This document shows positions 35,414 through 46,938 of a DNA stretch of 64,000 nucleotides, piece by piece. Each line of letters opens with the position of its first letter. Position 1 is the first letter of the stretch. Below the pieces are notes generated by a model, which was not told where the DNA came from, searched no databases, and saw nothing but the letters and a program-made list of their open reading frames with translations. Position numbers and translations under genes: made by a program. This DNA is from Doris montereyensis (lineage: Eukaryota; Mollusca; Gastropoda; Nudibranchia; Dorididae): positions 52,501-116,500 of the forward strand of contig JAXRKP010000120.1 of the NCBI GenBank assembly GCA_037039925.1, written 5' to 3'.

Positions 35414-38400
35414 CTGTTTTGAAAGATGAGAGGAAAATGAATCATTCATATATACATGTCACAATAGTTCAATTTTTATATCAATTCATAGACAAGCTAT
35501 ATCCTTCTTTCCTCCTCATTCTTTTACAGTTGAGACCACAAAATGTTGCTTCATCCCTTTGCTGCACATTCAAACCTCTTGCATGAAATGAAATCTCTGT
35601 TTCGATCAAACTCATATTCTGTTAAACCAAACCTTCATTTTTCATGCGCTAAAGTGATCTACGTTATTGCTGTTCATCAACCAAATCCATCATCAAAATC
35701 ATTTTCTATTAAACCAAACCCTCATTTTCATCCCTTTAAAGAAAAAAAAAAATAGACATATTAGGAGAAATCCTTTATACTTACTGAATTTCTCTTTTGC
35801 AGAAGCTTCCAAAAAGGAACATTCCAAGATTCAGCTAATCTACGACCTTCTCTCTCTGAAACAACTCTGGATTAGAAATAAAAGGAATCTCGTACTGTAC
35901 ACCAAAGCAATACACTCTTCAATAAGAACTCAAATTTATCCAGTTTTTATCGTTTTAAATCTTTATGTCATAAGGAGAAACACATAATTGAAATACATAT
36001 ATAAATGTAGTGTGTAAAAATGCATGTTTCATGTTTCAAATCTATAATCTTTCCCTTTTTGCTACAAAATATTCAATGTTATCCCAATAGCAGTTCACAC
36101 ATATAGAGGGAAGAGAAGGCTGACAATTGAAACTGAAGAAATAATGTAGAAAATTTTGTTTTGTTTTACAGGAAATGTGCACTTGACATTTCATACAAAA
36201 TACATGGACACACACACAGATACAGAAAATAATACTTTGATGATAATAAAGAGATGTTCCTCAGGGGGGTGAAATGCTGACAACAATTAAAGTTGAAGCT
36301 TTGTTGGGTTTTTTTATGAGTTCTTGGTAAATTATCGCAGTAAACAAAACAATTTTTTTTTATTGCATCCGTTGTAATCTGCTTAAATTTCCATCACAAA
36401 TTGTGTGGATTCCTATACTTTAAAAATGTATCAAATCATTTCTGACTTTCACCAAACAATGGTCACATTCTTTTTGGACGAAATTGGACATAGAAGTATG
36501 CATTGTGGCTATTCAAGGAAGAAGCAGTGTGTCTTTAGAGGGGTAGCTTTGTGATCACAGTTTCATGTAGTTTACATATAATATTGTAAGCATTTTATAT
36601 TGTAGTACATAAGAAGTTCCTTGTCAAACAAAACACTAACAGAAAAAAGACCACAAAAAGAAAAGGGACCTTGAAATCCTACATTTCTCCCTGTTTAGAT
36701 ACAAATAATACAGGGAACATTTTTTCTTCTGAATGCCCCCATGATGACTGACTTAATGACATCAACATGAGTATCAATCAACTGCATTCTCAAATTTCTA
36801 AAACAAACTAATGACAATTGGATTATCACAATAATTTTATTTAAAGGGAGACAAACACTGCATATGGTTACCTGTCAAATCGAAGATCATTCTTATTTCC
36901 TACTAACACCAGAGGTACCCTGCAAAATGAGAACAGAAAGGATAAATTGGCATGAAATCATTGCTCTCAAACTTACTATCAGCAAGAATGGTTTGCTTAC
37001 TGAAATGAGTTTTTGATTTACTGATTCATAAGTTTTCAATTTACAAATGACTGAAAAATCAGATTTCTCTTGATGTCACATTATTTTCTTTCTTTCTTTA
37101 TCAGCTCCCATTATACTTTCCGTGTATGGGTTCAGATGTCCGAAAATGATCTTTCTCTAGGCTGCCCTGTCCTGACATAATCTGTTTCCTTCCGTGAAAG
37201 TTAGATTTCTTTGCTTTAATGCCTCTTTTATATCTTCTTTCCACTTTCCATGAGGTCTGCCTTTTGGTCTTTTACCTTGAGTTTTAGCACTGTATACTGA
37301 ATTAACTATTCTATTGTCATTCACTCTGTTTATATGCCCAAACAATCTTAGTTGATTTATTTCTATCTTAGCTTTTATGCCATCTGCTTTGATTTGATCT
37401 CTTATTATTGTGTTTCTGATTTTGTCTCTTTTAGTTTTCCCTACTACTCTTCTTAGATATTTCATTTCAGCTGCTTGTACTCTACTGTATTCCCTACTGT
37501 CTAAGGTCCAGGTTTCACTGCCATAGAGGAGAGTAGGACAATAAAATGTGTTGTATATTGCCATTTTGGCTTTTGTTGACAATTCTTGTTTACCTATAAA
37601 TGCCTTTCCTAGATGGTTATATATTGTCATTGCCTTTTTGTATTCTCTGGCTGATTTTTTCTCTTAGATTTCCCTCTGAGTTAATCATTACACTTAGGTA
37701 ATTGTAGCTTTGAATTTGTTCTTAATTCTCCCTGGCCAATTTAAGGTTTTGTGTTTTAGCTTTCCTAGTTACTAGCATTGTTTTGGTTTTCTTTTGCATT
37801 TACTTTCATTCCTCTTTCATTTAATTCATTATTCATCATGATATGCGACTGAAGGTCCCTTTCTGATTTTCCAAACAGAACTAAATCATCAGCAAATGAA
37901 AGCATTGGTACATTTACTAGTTTGAGCTTCCACATACCTACATTCATATTCTTCATTTTTAAGGATGCCTTTGCGACTGAATCCAGAAATATGATAAACA
38001 AAAGAGGATTTAAGTAGAACACAACTCTGTCTTACTCCTATATCTACATCAAATTCTTCAGATATGTTTCCAGCTACTCTCACTGCACATGTTGGTTTAT
38101 TGTAAAAACTTTTAATGGCTTCTATTAAACTTTGCTCTAGATTGTGTTCTTTTAGGGAATGTCATAGTGCGTCCCTCCTCAGTGTCAAATGCCTTTTCTA
38201 AGTCAATAAAACACAGGTGCAAGTCAATGTTTCTCTCAAAGAATTTTATTTTATTTGTTTAATTGTAAATATGTGGTCTTGTACACTTCCTCCTGGTCTA
38301 AATCCACTCTGGTGTTCTTCAATCTGATCCTCTACATTTTTCCTTAGTCTCATTTCCAGAATGCTGGCATACACTTTACCTGGTACGCTATGTAGTGATA

Positions 38401-41400
38401 TCCCTCTTATAGTTTGAGCATTCCATAGTGGATCCTTTCTTGTGTATTGATACTACTGTTTCCTTTTTCCAGTCATCTGGCACTTGTTTGGATTTCCATG
38501 CTTGTTGATATATTGCATGTAATAGTTTGTCTGCCTCTCTCCCTGTTTTTAATCATTTCTGGACAAAACTAGATCTGCTCCTGGGGCCTTTTCTAATTTC
38601 CCTTTTCTTATAGCTGTTTGGAGTTCTTCCATTGAAATATCTACATCTGTCTCATCTGGATTACTTGTTACTTTTACTAATTGATCTATACTCCTTGTTT
38701 TATATGTTCTGGAATTATGTAATTGGCGAAAATATATTCTCCACGTTTCCATGATTTCACTGTCTTCTTTCATTATTTCTGCTTTGTCATTCTTAATTTG
38801 TCGTATTGGGCATGCTTTGGACTTTCTCATGCTCTTCATTGCTCCCCAGAACAGCTTTTGATTTCCTTGATAGTTTTCTTGAAATCTTTGTCCCAACTCT
38901 TCCACTGTTCCTGTTTTGCTTTCCTAACCTTGGCGATAGTTCTTTTACTCACGTAATCTATCCTATCCTCTGGCCTCTTTGTTTGCAAATATTTCTTTCA
39001 GGTACCCTTCTTTTATTTGATCTTAGTTTTGACATTCTCATTCCACCATGCTGTTTTTTTCCTTTAATTTATTTCCTACCACAGACCTCTTCAGTACAAC
39101 TGTGGAGTGTTTTTTTTTATACATTTGCCACTCTTCTTCTATCACGCTATCATTCAGATCCATCTGCCATTCACTGATAAATCTTTTTATCCAAAATTGG
39201 TATATCTGTTTTACTATTGGTTTATTTAGTTCTTCTATTTTGAAATTAGTAGTTTTTCCTTTTCTGTTTGTTCTCTTCAGTCAGTAATCTCATTTTCGAA
39301 ATCACTAGGTGACTATTATGTAGTCTATCATTGACTTTTCACATTTGTCTTCATTTACTCTTGTATATTATTTGTGGATATTTTTATGAGGAAAAAAGGT
39401 GTTGACTATTTTCATGTTATTCTTTAAGCAAAAAGCTATTAGTCCCTCTCCATTTGGAGAAGTTGTTGTCTCTCCTTCTTTACCTATTACTCCTGATGTT
39501 TCTACATTGTTGCGTACTCTAGCAATTAAATCCCCTAAAATCATTAGTTCCTGTTTGGGTTTGAGATTCTCTGCAGCTAGATGTAAATCGTTTTCGAATA
39601 TATATTTTTCTTCTTTGGTGACGTCTTCGTTTGGTCCATAAGCTATTAATAATTTAATTTCTCTTCCTTTTGGTTTAATATGTACCTCTAATAGTCGTGG
39701 GCTTATAAATTTCCAACTTTCTAGTAGCTTTTCCCACCTTTTGCGCATTAGGAGGCCTATTCCTGCTCTAGCTCTATCTCTGACATCTACTCCTGAGAAG
39801 ATTAAAGTATGATTTGGTCCTACATTTTCTATTCCTTGTCCTTTTTTCTGTAATGGCCAACATGTCTACTTTGAATTTTTCCATTTCTTCTGCTAATTCT
39901 AACTCTTTTCCATTTATTGCTCTAATATTCCATGTTCCAAACATCACAGTCCATTTTCTTTTCCAGAGTCGTCTTTGAAAGTTCAAGCCGGGTATATCAT
40001 ATTTTCTTCTTTGAATCAGTTTGGTTTTGGATAAGCAGGGGATTAGCCCACTGAACCCTAGGTAGATGGTGGGGCTGCCACCTTGAGGCGCCCTAACGGG
40101 CCTCGTTATTTTCTGTCAAAGTTAACTCCCTTAGCCTTTGGTTGCCCAAAACCAGCTTGCAACGCAGCAGGTTGTTATTTTCTGTCAGAGTTAACTCCCT
40201 TAGCCTTTGATCAATCAAGACCGGCTTGCAAGACAGCAGGTTGTTATCTATTAGGGTTAACTCCCTTAGCCTTTGGCAGCAGGAGACTCGTGGAGGGCAG
40301 GACCGTCCACTGCCCGGATATCACATTTTTGATTTATCTATTCATTTGATTTATTTATTCTTCTTTGTAATCAATTGTATATGCTGAAGTATTAGACAGG
40401 AAGAAAAAGACAAATACAGTAGATATTAAATGGGATGCTCCACAAATACAAATCTCAAAAACTATTTAGAGATTTTTTTTAGTAGAGAATTCGGCAGCAA
40501 AATAAAAGTCAAATAATAGGGCTTTCATTTTCCATTAAAATCTACATTTGCCTAGAAAAAAATCAAATGATTTACTACAGAAGGCACTCCTACCAAGAAA
40601 TATATGCAATTGCGAGATGTGACAGGTTTTCCTATGCGGCCACACATATTATTCTCTTACAATCTGATGTGTAGATTTACTATAAATAGCTTTGGCTTTC
40701 ATAGCAAGCAGGTCTGCTTTAAATGAGTGATGTGTACACCACAGTGGATGTACCAATCTGATCTGCATCTCTTAATCAGATTTATATTACGCATTATGTA
40801 ACTAATACACACCTAACTTAGCTGACTTAATAATTTTTGTTATTAAAACAGCAAACTTTGTTCATTCTGTAATAAATAGTGGTCAATAAACGGAAAAAAA
40901 GGTTACACTATGAAAATAACATAAAAATGTAAACAAATGGACAAAGGAGATGAGAATTGTAAGTAACATACAAAACCATGTTGAGGAAAAACTAATATAA
41001 AGATTATCTGATCTATCCATCGAACCGTTTTAACAAAAAGGAGGAATCATGATCAATACACAAGTCCTCCACCTAGACTTTTTTTTTTTTTTCACAGATA
41101 GGTTGAACACACAGCTCAAAAAACATGACTCTTACAAAAGAAACTTTTAAAAATTATTCATAGGGAAAGGAAATATACTCACGCTACTTTTCCTTTCATG
41201 TCAACAATCTTGTCATAAACATGTTTAACAACTTCAAAACTGAAAGTTGAAAATGAAAGAGAACAAGAATGCAAACATAAAATTAAAATGTAAATAGCAT
41301 TAATAAAAACATATTCCAAGATGAAAATAAGCAAATACTTTTAATTCTTTTAACGTGTCTTTACTCATAAAGTGTTCATCATTCATGGGAGATAACTCCA

Positions 41401-44400
41401 CTGGTTTTAAAAAATGTGAGCTTTCCTTGAAAGGTCAGTCTGGAAAATAAGTATGCTCTGTTGAAACAGTAAAATAAAAAGAAATAATTTTAATATACAA
41501 ATCGATTTGAAAACCTAGGAGAAAAAAATAATGAGAATAATCAAAATCAATTTGAAAAACATTTTTGTTTAAATTTTCTCATAATTGCAATTACAACAAT
41601 ATAATCCTATCAAAATCTGTTATAAAGTTAACGTAGACATTTTTTAAAAGCATAAATTTTTGTCAGTATTTACAGATGAACAGATATATGCTATATACCT
41701 TTTTGCTGAATTCACTGAGTAGACAAGGACATAACCATTTATATTAATGAAATAAGACTGAGGAATGATGGAGTATTCATCTTGACCAGCTGTGTCTACC
41801 AAATGGAGATGGTATTCTTGACTTCCTATCTTCGTTTGTTTGGAGAATGCTATGGGAAAAAAGTAATAATAATCTTTGTAGAGGTCTTGGACAAAATAAT
41901 GTGATTTAAATTTGTCACGATAAAATAAGTTGTTACATGATTTCTGATTCATGACATTGAAATACTGAAAATCAACATTTCTATTTTGTTATATTAAATC
42001 ATGTGCAAAAAGAAACATTAAACTTAATACAAAAAACATTTTATATCTAAATCATTACATCTAAATCTATCTAAAAAAAAAACAAGCATCCATACATATA
42101 GGTCACATATATCATATCATGAACATTATGAGCTATTGCAAGAATATTGTTGTGGTCTATGATATATCTCACACAATGTAACCTTTTTGTGAAGCATGAA
42201 AGTCTCAGACAACCAATCAAAATGTACAAAAGAAAACTCACTGTTTTCAATAGTTGGATCATAGGAATCTACAAACTGATTCTCCACGTACTGGATGATA
42301 AGTGAGGACTTGCCTGCAAAGAAGACATAGCATATTTTAAATTCTCATTAAATAAAGCATTTTTAAAAAGCTATGGCACAGCCATGTCAACATGCTTTCA
42401 ATGGTGGTCTGGATTGGGAGAAACATCAAATGCTTGTTATTTGAATATACATTCAAACCTAGTTATACCGCCAACTGTTGTGCCAGCGGTAACTTGGCGT
42501 TATAAAGGGAATAGCATTATAACAAAAACAACTTTTTTCAGTCTTACAATGAGGAGATAATCAATATTTGATAAACCAAGAAAGAAAAAAAGATAATAGA
42601 CAAGACAATGTTTTCTGTACATGAAGAGGCTATTGCCGTATTATATTAGTGAATGATAATGCCATTGAATAATATTAAAGCAGCAAGCTCCATCGGAGCA
42701 AAGACGAGACAAATACAAAGAATTGACAGAAAAAACTGTGGCCACCATGGGGTTAGTAGTAGGAGCGTAGTTAGCTTGGTGGTAGTAAATTTTCTTTTCA
42801 TGGCTGGGCGATGGGTGCCGACTTAAAGGTCCCAGGTTCAATCCCAAAGGTGGCGAAGATTATAACTGTCTATTCCTTGTATTTGTCTCGTCTTTGTTCC
42901 TATGGGGCTTTAATATTAATTGCATGGGGGCCCCTGAAGGATTTGTTTTCCTTTCGAGTTTGGGTTTTTCTGTTTAATAGTAACTGTCAAAATATAGTCA
43001 TCCTATATCATTGAAGAGTTGGTAGCGCCATGGAAACAGCCACCATCTTGGATTTCGATCCAATTTTCAAAATCTATCTCCTCACATAGTTATGAATAAA
43101 ATAACTTGAAACTTGCGCAGAATGTTATTTCCATTTAATCTCTAAAGATTGACGTAATTTTTTAGATACGTCGAATAGTTTTTTTTAATGAATTTTTAAA
43201 AATAACAGTTTATGCAAAAATGGCATTTTTATTACAAAACAAAATAATTTCTCAAAAAGTTTACAAGATATCAAAAGACCCTGACGACGTTTTCTATTGA
43301 CATAGACAAGAAGAACTTGTGTGCCAAATACCATACAAATCGGTCCGTAAATGACGGTGGAGATAGATATTTAGTGTGAAAAAACTACATTTCAAGAAAA
43401 ATGCAAGTAAAGAAATCAAAAGAAAATTTTAACACAAATCAGATTATAAGCCGTTGCCACTCTTCATTCGGACGACTTAGGCCTAAGCAACGGACGACAA
43501 ACGTTCTCTTCAGACCTTCAGTATTCTCATACTCTTAAAGAATCCTTGTGTCACTAGCGGCAGTGTCATTTCTGTAAGTGTAAGAGTACTTAGACATATA
43601 TCAGTGATGCTTGTGTGTGTGTGTGTGCTTGACTCCGTAATCTGTGACCACGCCAAACTAGATTCTAAATACTTCTATCCGCTTGCATCACCTCAGGAAG
43701 GTGGTGGTGATGCACAGTGGCAGTTTAACGAGTTGTATTTTACAACAGTAATTAAGCAACGTTGATGCCAAACCATTGGTGGATGGCATTACAACGAGTT
43801 TTTGTATAGTCAGATTCGTACTAAGGTGAAAAGCTAGCGATAAGTGAGAATGGCTGTATAACGGGGACAGTATTACGAGGTTTGAGTGTAAATGCAAAGA
43901 TGCTGTGTATTAAATGAATCATCATCCCCCCCAAAAAAAGGTAAACTTGGAATAGAAATAGATCTAGTTACTTTAGTATAATTACTAAAGCATAACAAAG
44001 TAATGAATTCAACCCCCCCCTCTTTAAAAAACCTGGCAAAACCACACTTTAGCAACGCCAGGCAATATCGAACTTGAAAATAGTTAAACGATTCTGTTCG
44101 CAGTGTATCGCCGATCTGACTCACTGAAAAACACTGCGATCACGCTCTCACTCTCTTTCTTGCTGACTCAGGCCAACTGACCACAATCTAGGTTAGCCTA
44201 CCGTGATACTGATTCCCTCTCCTCTCACTTCTCACAAGCCTTCGTGAACGAGTCCGAATTTTTTTACTGACATGGCCGTTGGACATTTGACGGTGCTCTC
44301 TCTCCTCACTCTTGCCACTTCGCGAGGCCCAACCTGCATCTATGTTCTGTGATCCCATCTCCTCTCAGCCTAACTTCGGGAATGGGACTAAGAGAGAAAC

Positions 44401-45543
44401 ATTTTTATTAGGTTTCCACAGCTTCTCCTGAGGAGGGAGTGGGGGTGTTCTGCATTAAAAGAAAGTGTTCCCATGTCGATATTTGAATATTTTTATACTC
44501 CTTGTGTTTGCCTTCTTTAAAATAGCTGATCAACGCAATTCTTGTTTCGTGATGGTGGGGAATAATAATAATATTATTATCATTTTACCTCCTTACTTGT
44601 CTTGTATCCTCTTCTTGAAGAAAGTGTGGCGGGTTCAGGGGGCTTGTCCCTCTGCTGCATGAAAACAAACAACAAAAAGCCCCGCTCTTGTGTTTCCAAG
44701 TCGACTCTTTTTATTACACCCGCTTTAGCACCGCCGCCATGTATTTCCCACTGTTGTGCCTATGGTGCTAAAGTGCGAGTAATAATAGGAAGACGACTTG
44801 AACTACTTGAAGTCCTGCTTGCCTGGCCCAATCATCTCCCTATTATTACTCCCACTTTAGCACCACCACAGTGTATTTTCAACTTCATTTACTATGGTCA
44901 TGGGTGCTGAAGTGGGAGCAATAATAGGGTGACGACTGCAAAACACACACGTGAAAGTCAGAGGCCCTTCATAACACGTCGTCCGGTGCTCTAGCGATCG
45001 AAGAGCATAAGAGAGTGAACGAGGGGCTATTGGCATTGAGACCATGCCCAGTATCGAGCATAAACTGGGTTTGTAATTGTATTCAAGGTGAAATCTTGGC
45101 GGTGCTAAAAGTGCGATTATCAAAAAAAAAATCATCTTGTGCATTTTGTGCTGTCCCTGTCAAAATATAAATGTTGGTGAAATTTATATTTCAAGATGAG
45201 GATGTCTAACCGTAATCCAACTCAAAGACGTGATACGATTGCGACAGATCTTTTCAATTGAGCCCACTAGATCCAACTACATGTAGACATTCTAAATGTA
45301 GCATGGTGGTGAAAGGAGTGGGGTGAGGGTGATTTGGGGTGAGGGTGATTCAGGGTCAGGGCCTATGGCTATGGTAGTCTAAGAAATAGGCCAAATAATA
45401 GTAAAAATAGGCCTTTTTATATTTTATTTAATCTAGAATTCTAGTTCCAGACAGATCCGGATTTCTAGAAGATCCGTTATGATTATGAACTCACCAACAG
45501 ATCGGAAGCCCATGAAAGCAATTTTCCGTTCTTTTGGTGGCAT
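35321..45543 (-). CDS. RHEB: RHEB GTPase, complete, seven coding exons
   Basis: Ras homologue enriched in brain: a farnesylated small GTPase on endomembranes and lysosomes that, when GTP-bound, activates mTORC1; TSC2 is its GAP. Exons in transcript order: 45543-45495, 42313-42242, 41849-41699, 41239-41183, 36919-36872, 35866-35785, 35413-35321; total 552 bases, 183 codons plus stop (human 184 aa). All junctions are GT-AG and phases agree. Visible motifs: P-loop G12-F-R-S-V-G-K-S19 with the Rheb-typical Arg14-Ser15, switch [11 protein letters not shown] (32-41), DTAGQDEYS (59-67), NKND (118-121), SAK (148-150), and CAAX box CVLS (180-183). The sixth exon contains one missing T and one extra A in homopolymers; they cancel, leaving the total length right. 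Identity is certain. Confidence 0.96.
35785..35866 (-). CDS. RHEB: RHEB exon 6, with two compensating length errors
   Basis: The acceptor is TTTCTAATCCAG and the donor GTAAGT. It encodes [18 protein letters not shown]; then a T5 run where T6 is needed, then EASAKE; then an extra A before the last codons (NS). With both corrected, ASAKENS joins SVKDIF exactly as in the family. The SAK triad binds guanine. Confidence 0.88.
36872..36919 (-). CDS. RHEB: RHEB exon 5 (NKxD motif)
   Basis: The acceptor is CATTTTGCAG and the donor GTAACC. It encodes [15 protein letters not shown], including the guanine-specifying NKND. A LINE insertion fills much of the intron between this exon and exon 4. Confidence 0.94.
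37084..40110 (-). mobile_element. Nearly full-length non-LTR retrotransposon (LINE-A), frameshifted
   Basis: In minus-strand order: an apurinic-type endonuclease ([15 protein letters not shown] near 39940; [45 protein letters not shown] near 39320), a linker ([20 protein letters not shown] near 38850), reverse transcriptase ([17 protein letters not shown] near 38310; [10 protein letters not shown] near 38200; [12 protein letters not shown] near 37895), and a C-terminal region ([14 protein letters not shown] near 37520 to [14 protein letters not shown] near 37250). Several frameshifts and stops make it inactive. It lies in the RHEB intron between exons 4 and 5, in the same sense as RHEB. Clade is uncertain; the endonuclease recalls RTE-type elements. 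Confidence 0.88.
40100..40290 (-). repeat. Imperfect 71-bp tandem repeat at the 5' side of LINE-A
   Basis: AGTTAACTCCCTTAGCCTTT occurs three times, each followed by a variant of CAGCTTGCAACGCAGCAGGT. It may be the element's 5' untranslated repeats, since it abuts the endonuclease start. Confidence 0.6.
41183..41239 (-). CDS. RHEB: RHEB exon 4
   Basis: The acceptor ends CAACTTTCAG and the donor is GTGAGT. It encodes [20 protein letters not shown], matching human SFEVIKVIHGKLLDM.GKV. Too short to stand out as an open frame. Confidence 0.93.
41699..41849 (-). CDS. RHEB: RHEB exon 3 (switch II)
   Basis: The acceptor is TCCCATAG and the donor GTATAT. It encodes [18 protein letters not shown], then [15 protein letters not shown] and [14 protein letters not shown]. 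It covers the sequence of two human exons. The open frame continues briefly into the intron, so ORF length alone would mislead. Confidence 0.95.
42242..42313 (-). CDS. RHEB: RHEB exon 2 (P-loop Lys-Ser to switch I)
   Basis: The acceptor is CTTTGCAG and the donor GTGAGT. It encodes [18 protein letters not shown], then PTIEN, the effector (switch I) region shared by Rheb proteins. Confidence 0.95.
42645..42760 (-). mobile_element. S4 SINE tail, inverted copy
   Basis: ATATTAAAGCAGCAAGCTCC and GCAAAGACGAGACAAATACA are the reverse complement, with changes, of 42855-42935. It has no head. Confidence 0.65.
42771..42940 (+). mobile_element. S4 tRNA-derived SINE
   Basis: Head GGAGCGTAGTTAGCTTGGTG (A box), B-box-like GGTTCAATCCC, tail TGTATTTGTCTCGTCTTTGT to GGGGCTTTAATATTAATTGC. 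The same head begins the minisatellite at 1989. Confidence 0.75.
44711..44788. repeat. Short fold-back element, copy 1
   Basis: Arms TTATTACACCCGCTTTAGCA and, inverted, TTATTACTCGCACTTTAGCA around a loop of about 30 bases. It matches the elements at 44838 and 55493. Confidence 0.7.
44838..44929. repeat. Short fold-back element, copy 2
   Basis: Arms CCCTATTATTACTCCCACTT and, inverted, CCCTATTATTGCTCCCACTT; a nearly perfect 27-base palindromic pair with GCACC at its inner edges. Confidence 0.75.
44930..45494. other. RHEB intron 1, promoter-proximal part
   Basis: Contains another GGCGGTGCTAAAAGTGCGAT fragment of the fold-back family near 45096 and a GGGGTGAGGGTGATT duplication near 45320. No exon seen. 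Confidence 0.45.
45495..45543 (-). CDS. RHEB: RHEB exon 1 (start codon, P-loop)
   Basis: ATG at 45543-45541 opens [17 protein letters not shown], matching the N-terminus of the family; the exon ends before GTGAGT. It stops inside the Gly codon preceding the P-loop Lys. Confidence 0.94.
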
Positions 45544-45644
45544 CTTCTTACAGTAACCAAAGAACAGAAATAGAACGAAGATCGGTTGTACGTAAACGTC
45601 TCCGCAATGGTTGTTGAGTTCAGTGTCGTGTTTACGTTCAGCCG

Positions 45645-45654
45645 TCTCGCGAGA
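45645..45654. promoter_or_regulatory. TCTCGCGAGA palindrome upstream of RHEB
   Basis: A perfect ten-base TCTCGCGAGA lies 102 bases upstream of the RHEB start codon in a locally CpG-rich stretch (45590-45680). In vertebrates this motif is a promoter element bound by BANP in its unmethylated state. Position and local composition suggest it belongs to the RHEB promoter. Confidence 0.5.
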
Positions 45655-45959
45655 AGCCCATTTCGTTCCTGTCCTGGTCAACATCGGTGGGTATCGAGTA
45701 TGTCTCAATTTTTAGTATTGATAACATGTGAGCCAACATTGGAACGTGACCACGATTCTCAACACAAACCGCCCACGCCATCTCTCACAAACACAGATAT
45801 ACACTCGTTTATCACCATCCATTGTTTCAGCTCAAACACACTTTGTTTTTCTTTTTTCACATAGTAAAGAATATGTACCTAGTATTTGTTACTTTATTAC
45901 AGTAAGGCCCATCTTATAAACGCAAGAGAAACTCTACGGTGAAAGTTTCCAAATAATTT

Positions 45960-46002
45960 ATGTATAATAATAATAATAATGATAATAATAATAATAATAA
46001 TG

Positions 46003-46085
<83 letters not shown>
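45960..46085 (-). repeat. (ATT)n tail of LINE-B
   Basis: About 125 bases of (ATA)n on the plus strand, adjoining ACTTTATTCATCCAAAGAAG. In the minus sense this is a LINE 3' end, GATGAATAAAGTATT followed by ATT repeats. Confidence 0.85.
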
Positions 46086-46089
<4 letters not shown>

Positions 46090-46217
46090 TATTCATCCAA
46101 AGAAGGAAATTACATTCTGTTCCTCATAAGTAAGTAAGTTTAAAAATCATAATACATAGATCTATTCATTATTAAAATTGCTAAACATTAATGCAGTAAT
46201 ATAATAAGAGTATCAGT

Positions 46218-46770
46218 ATGACAAATACATCACAGAAATGCGTAAGATATACAACATCATTAGAGCCCTCCCACAACTCCCCCCCACACACACACAACCG
46301 ACCCCATCACACACGCCTTTGGTCAATGTGCATTCATCCATGCTCATCCCTCCACGTCCATTTGTTTGGATAAACACATCACAGAAATGCGTAGGATATA
46401 CAACCATATTCGAGCCCCCACCCATTACACAACATTACCCAATCGACTCCTACGCACATGCACGTCTTCAAGCAAAGCTCATTCATCCATTTCCACCCCC
46501 CCACATTGTTTTGATAAATAGCGACCCCCCCCCCCACACACACACACTAAATCTCAACCGACCCCCATACACACGCCTTCGGACAAAGCTCATTCATCCA
46601 TGCCCAACCCCACCTCCATTTGTGTTGATAAATACATCACAGTAATGCGTAAGAACCCTCCCCCCCACACACACACACATACTACATCCCAACCAACCCC
46701 CACATATACGCCCTCGGTCAAAGCTCATTCATCCATGTCCAACCCCTATGTCCATTTGTTTTGTTAAAAC
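46218..46770 (-). repeat. About 140-bp tandem repeat in LINE-B 3' region, four copies
   Basis: ACATCACAGAAATGCGTA and AGCTCATTCATCCATG with GTCCATTTGTTTTG recur in order, with C-rich and CA runs between. It lies between the LINE coding end and its tail. Confidence 0.8.
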
Positions 46771-46918
46771 TCTTGACTGCGGACGGAATGAATGAATTCA
46801 GATATCTGTTTGTGTTGGCCCCTGGGACTCTGAACCTACCACTTCTAATTATTTTTAAGACAGTTAATGTCTGCACAAAGTGGATGAGTTTCGTCATCAG
46901 TGATGTCAGTTGTTTTTT

Positions 46919-46938
46919 TGGGGGGGGGGGGGGGGGGG
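46919..46938 (+). repeat. Poly-G run of about 20 bases
   Basis: Uninterrupted G run inside LINE-B; the true length is doubtful in any assembly. Confidence 0.9.

Larger units (their letters stand above)
42450..43888. mobile_element. 1.44-kb TIR transposon with nested SINE copies
   Basis: The left end CATTCAAACCTAGTTATACC and the right end (reverse) CACTCAAACCTCGTAATACT form imperfect inverted repeats, flanked by TA on both sides. The internal GTAACTTGGCGTTATAAAG recalls Tigger-type subterminal repeats. Two S4 SINE copies sit inside. No transposase recognised. Lies in RHEB intron 1. Confidence 0.62.
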
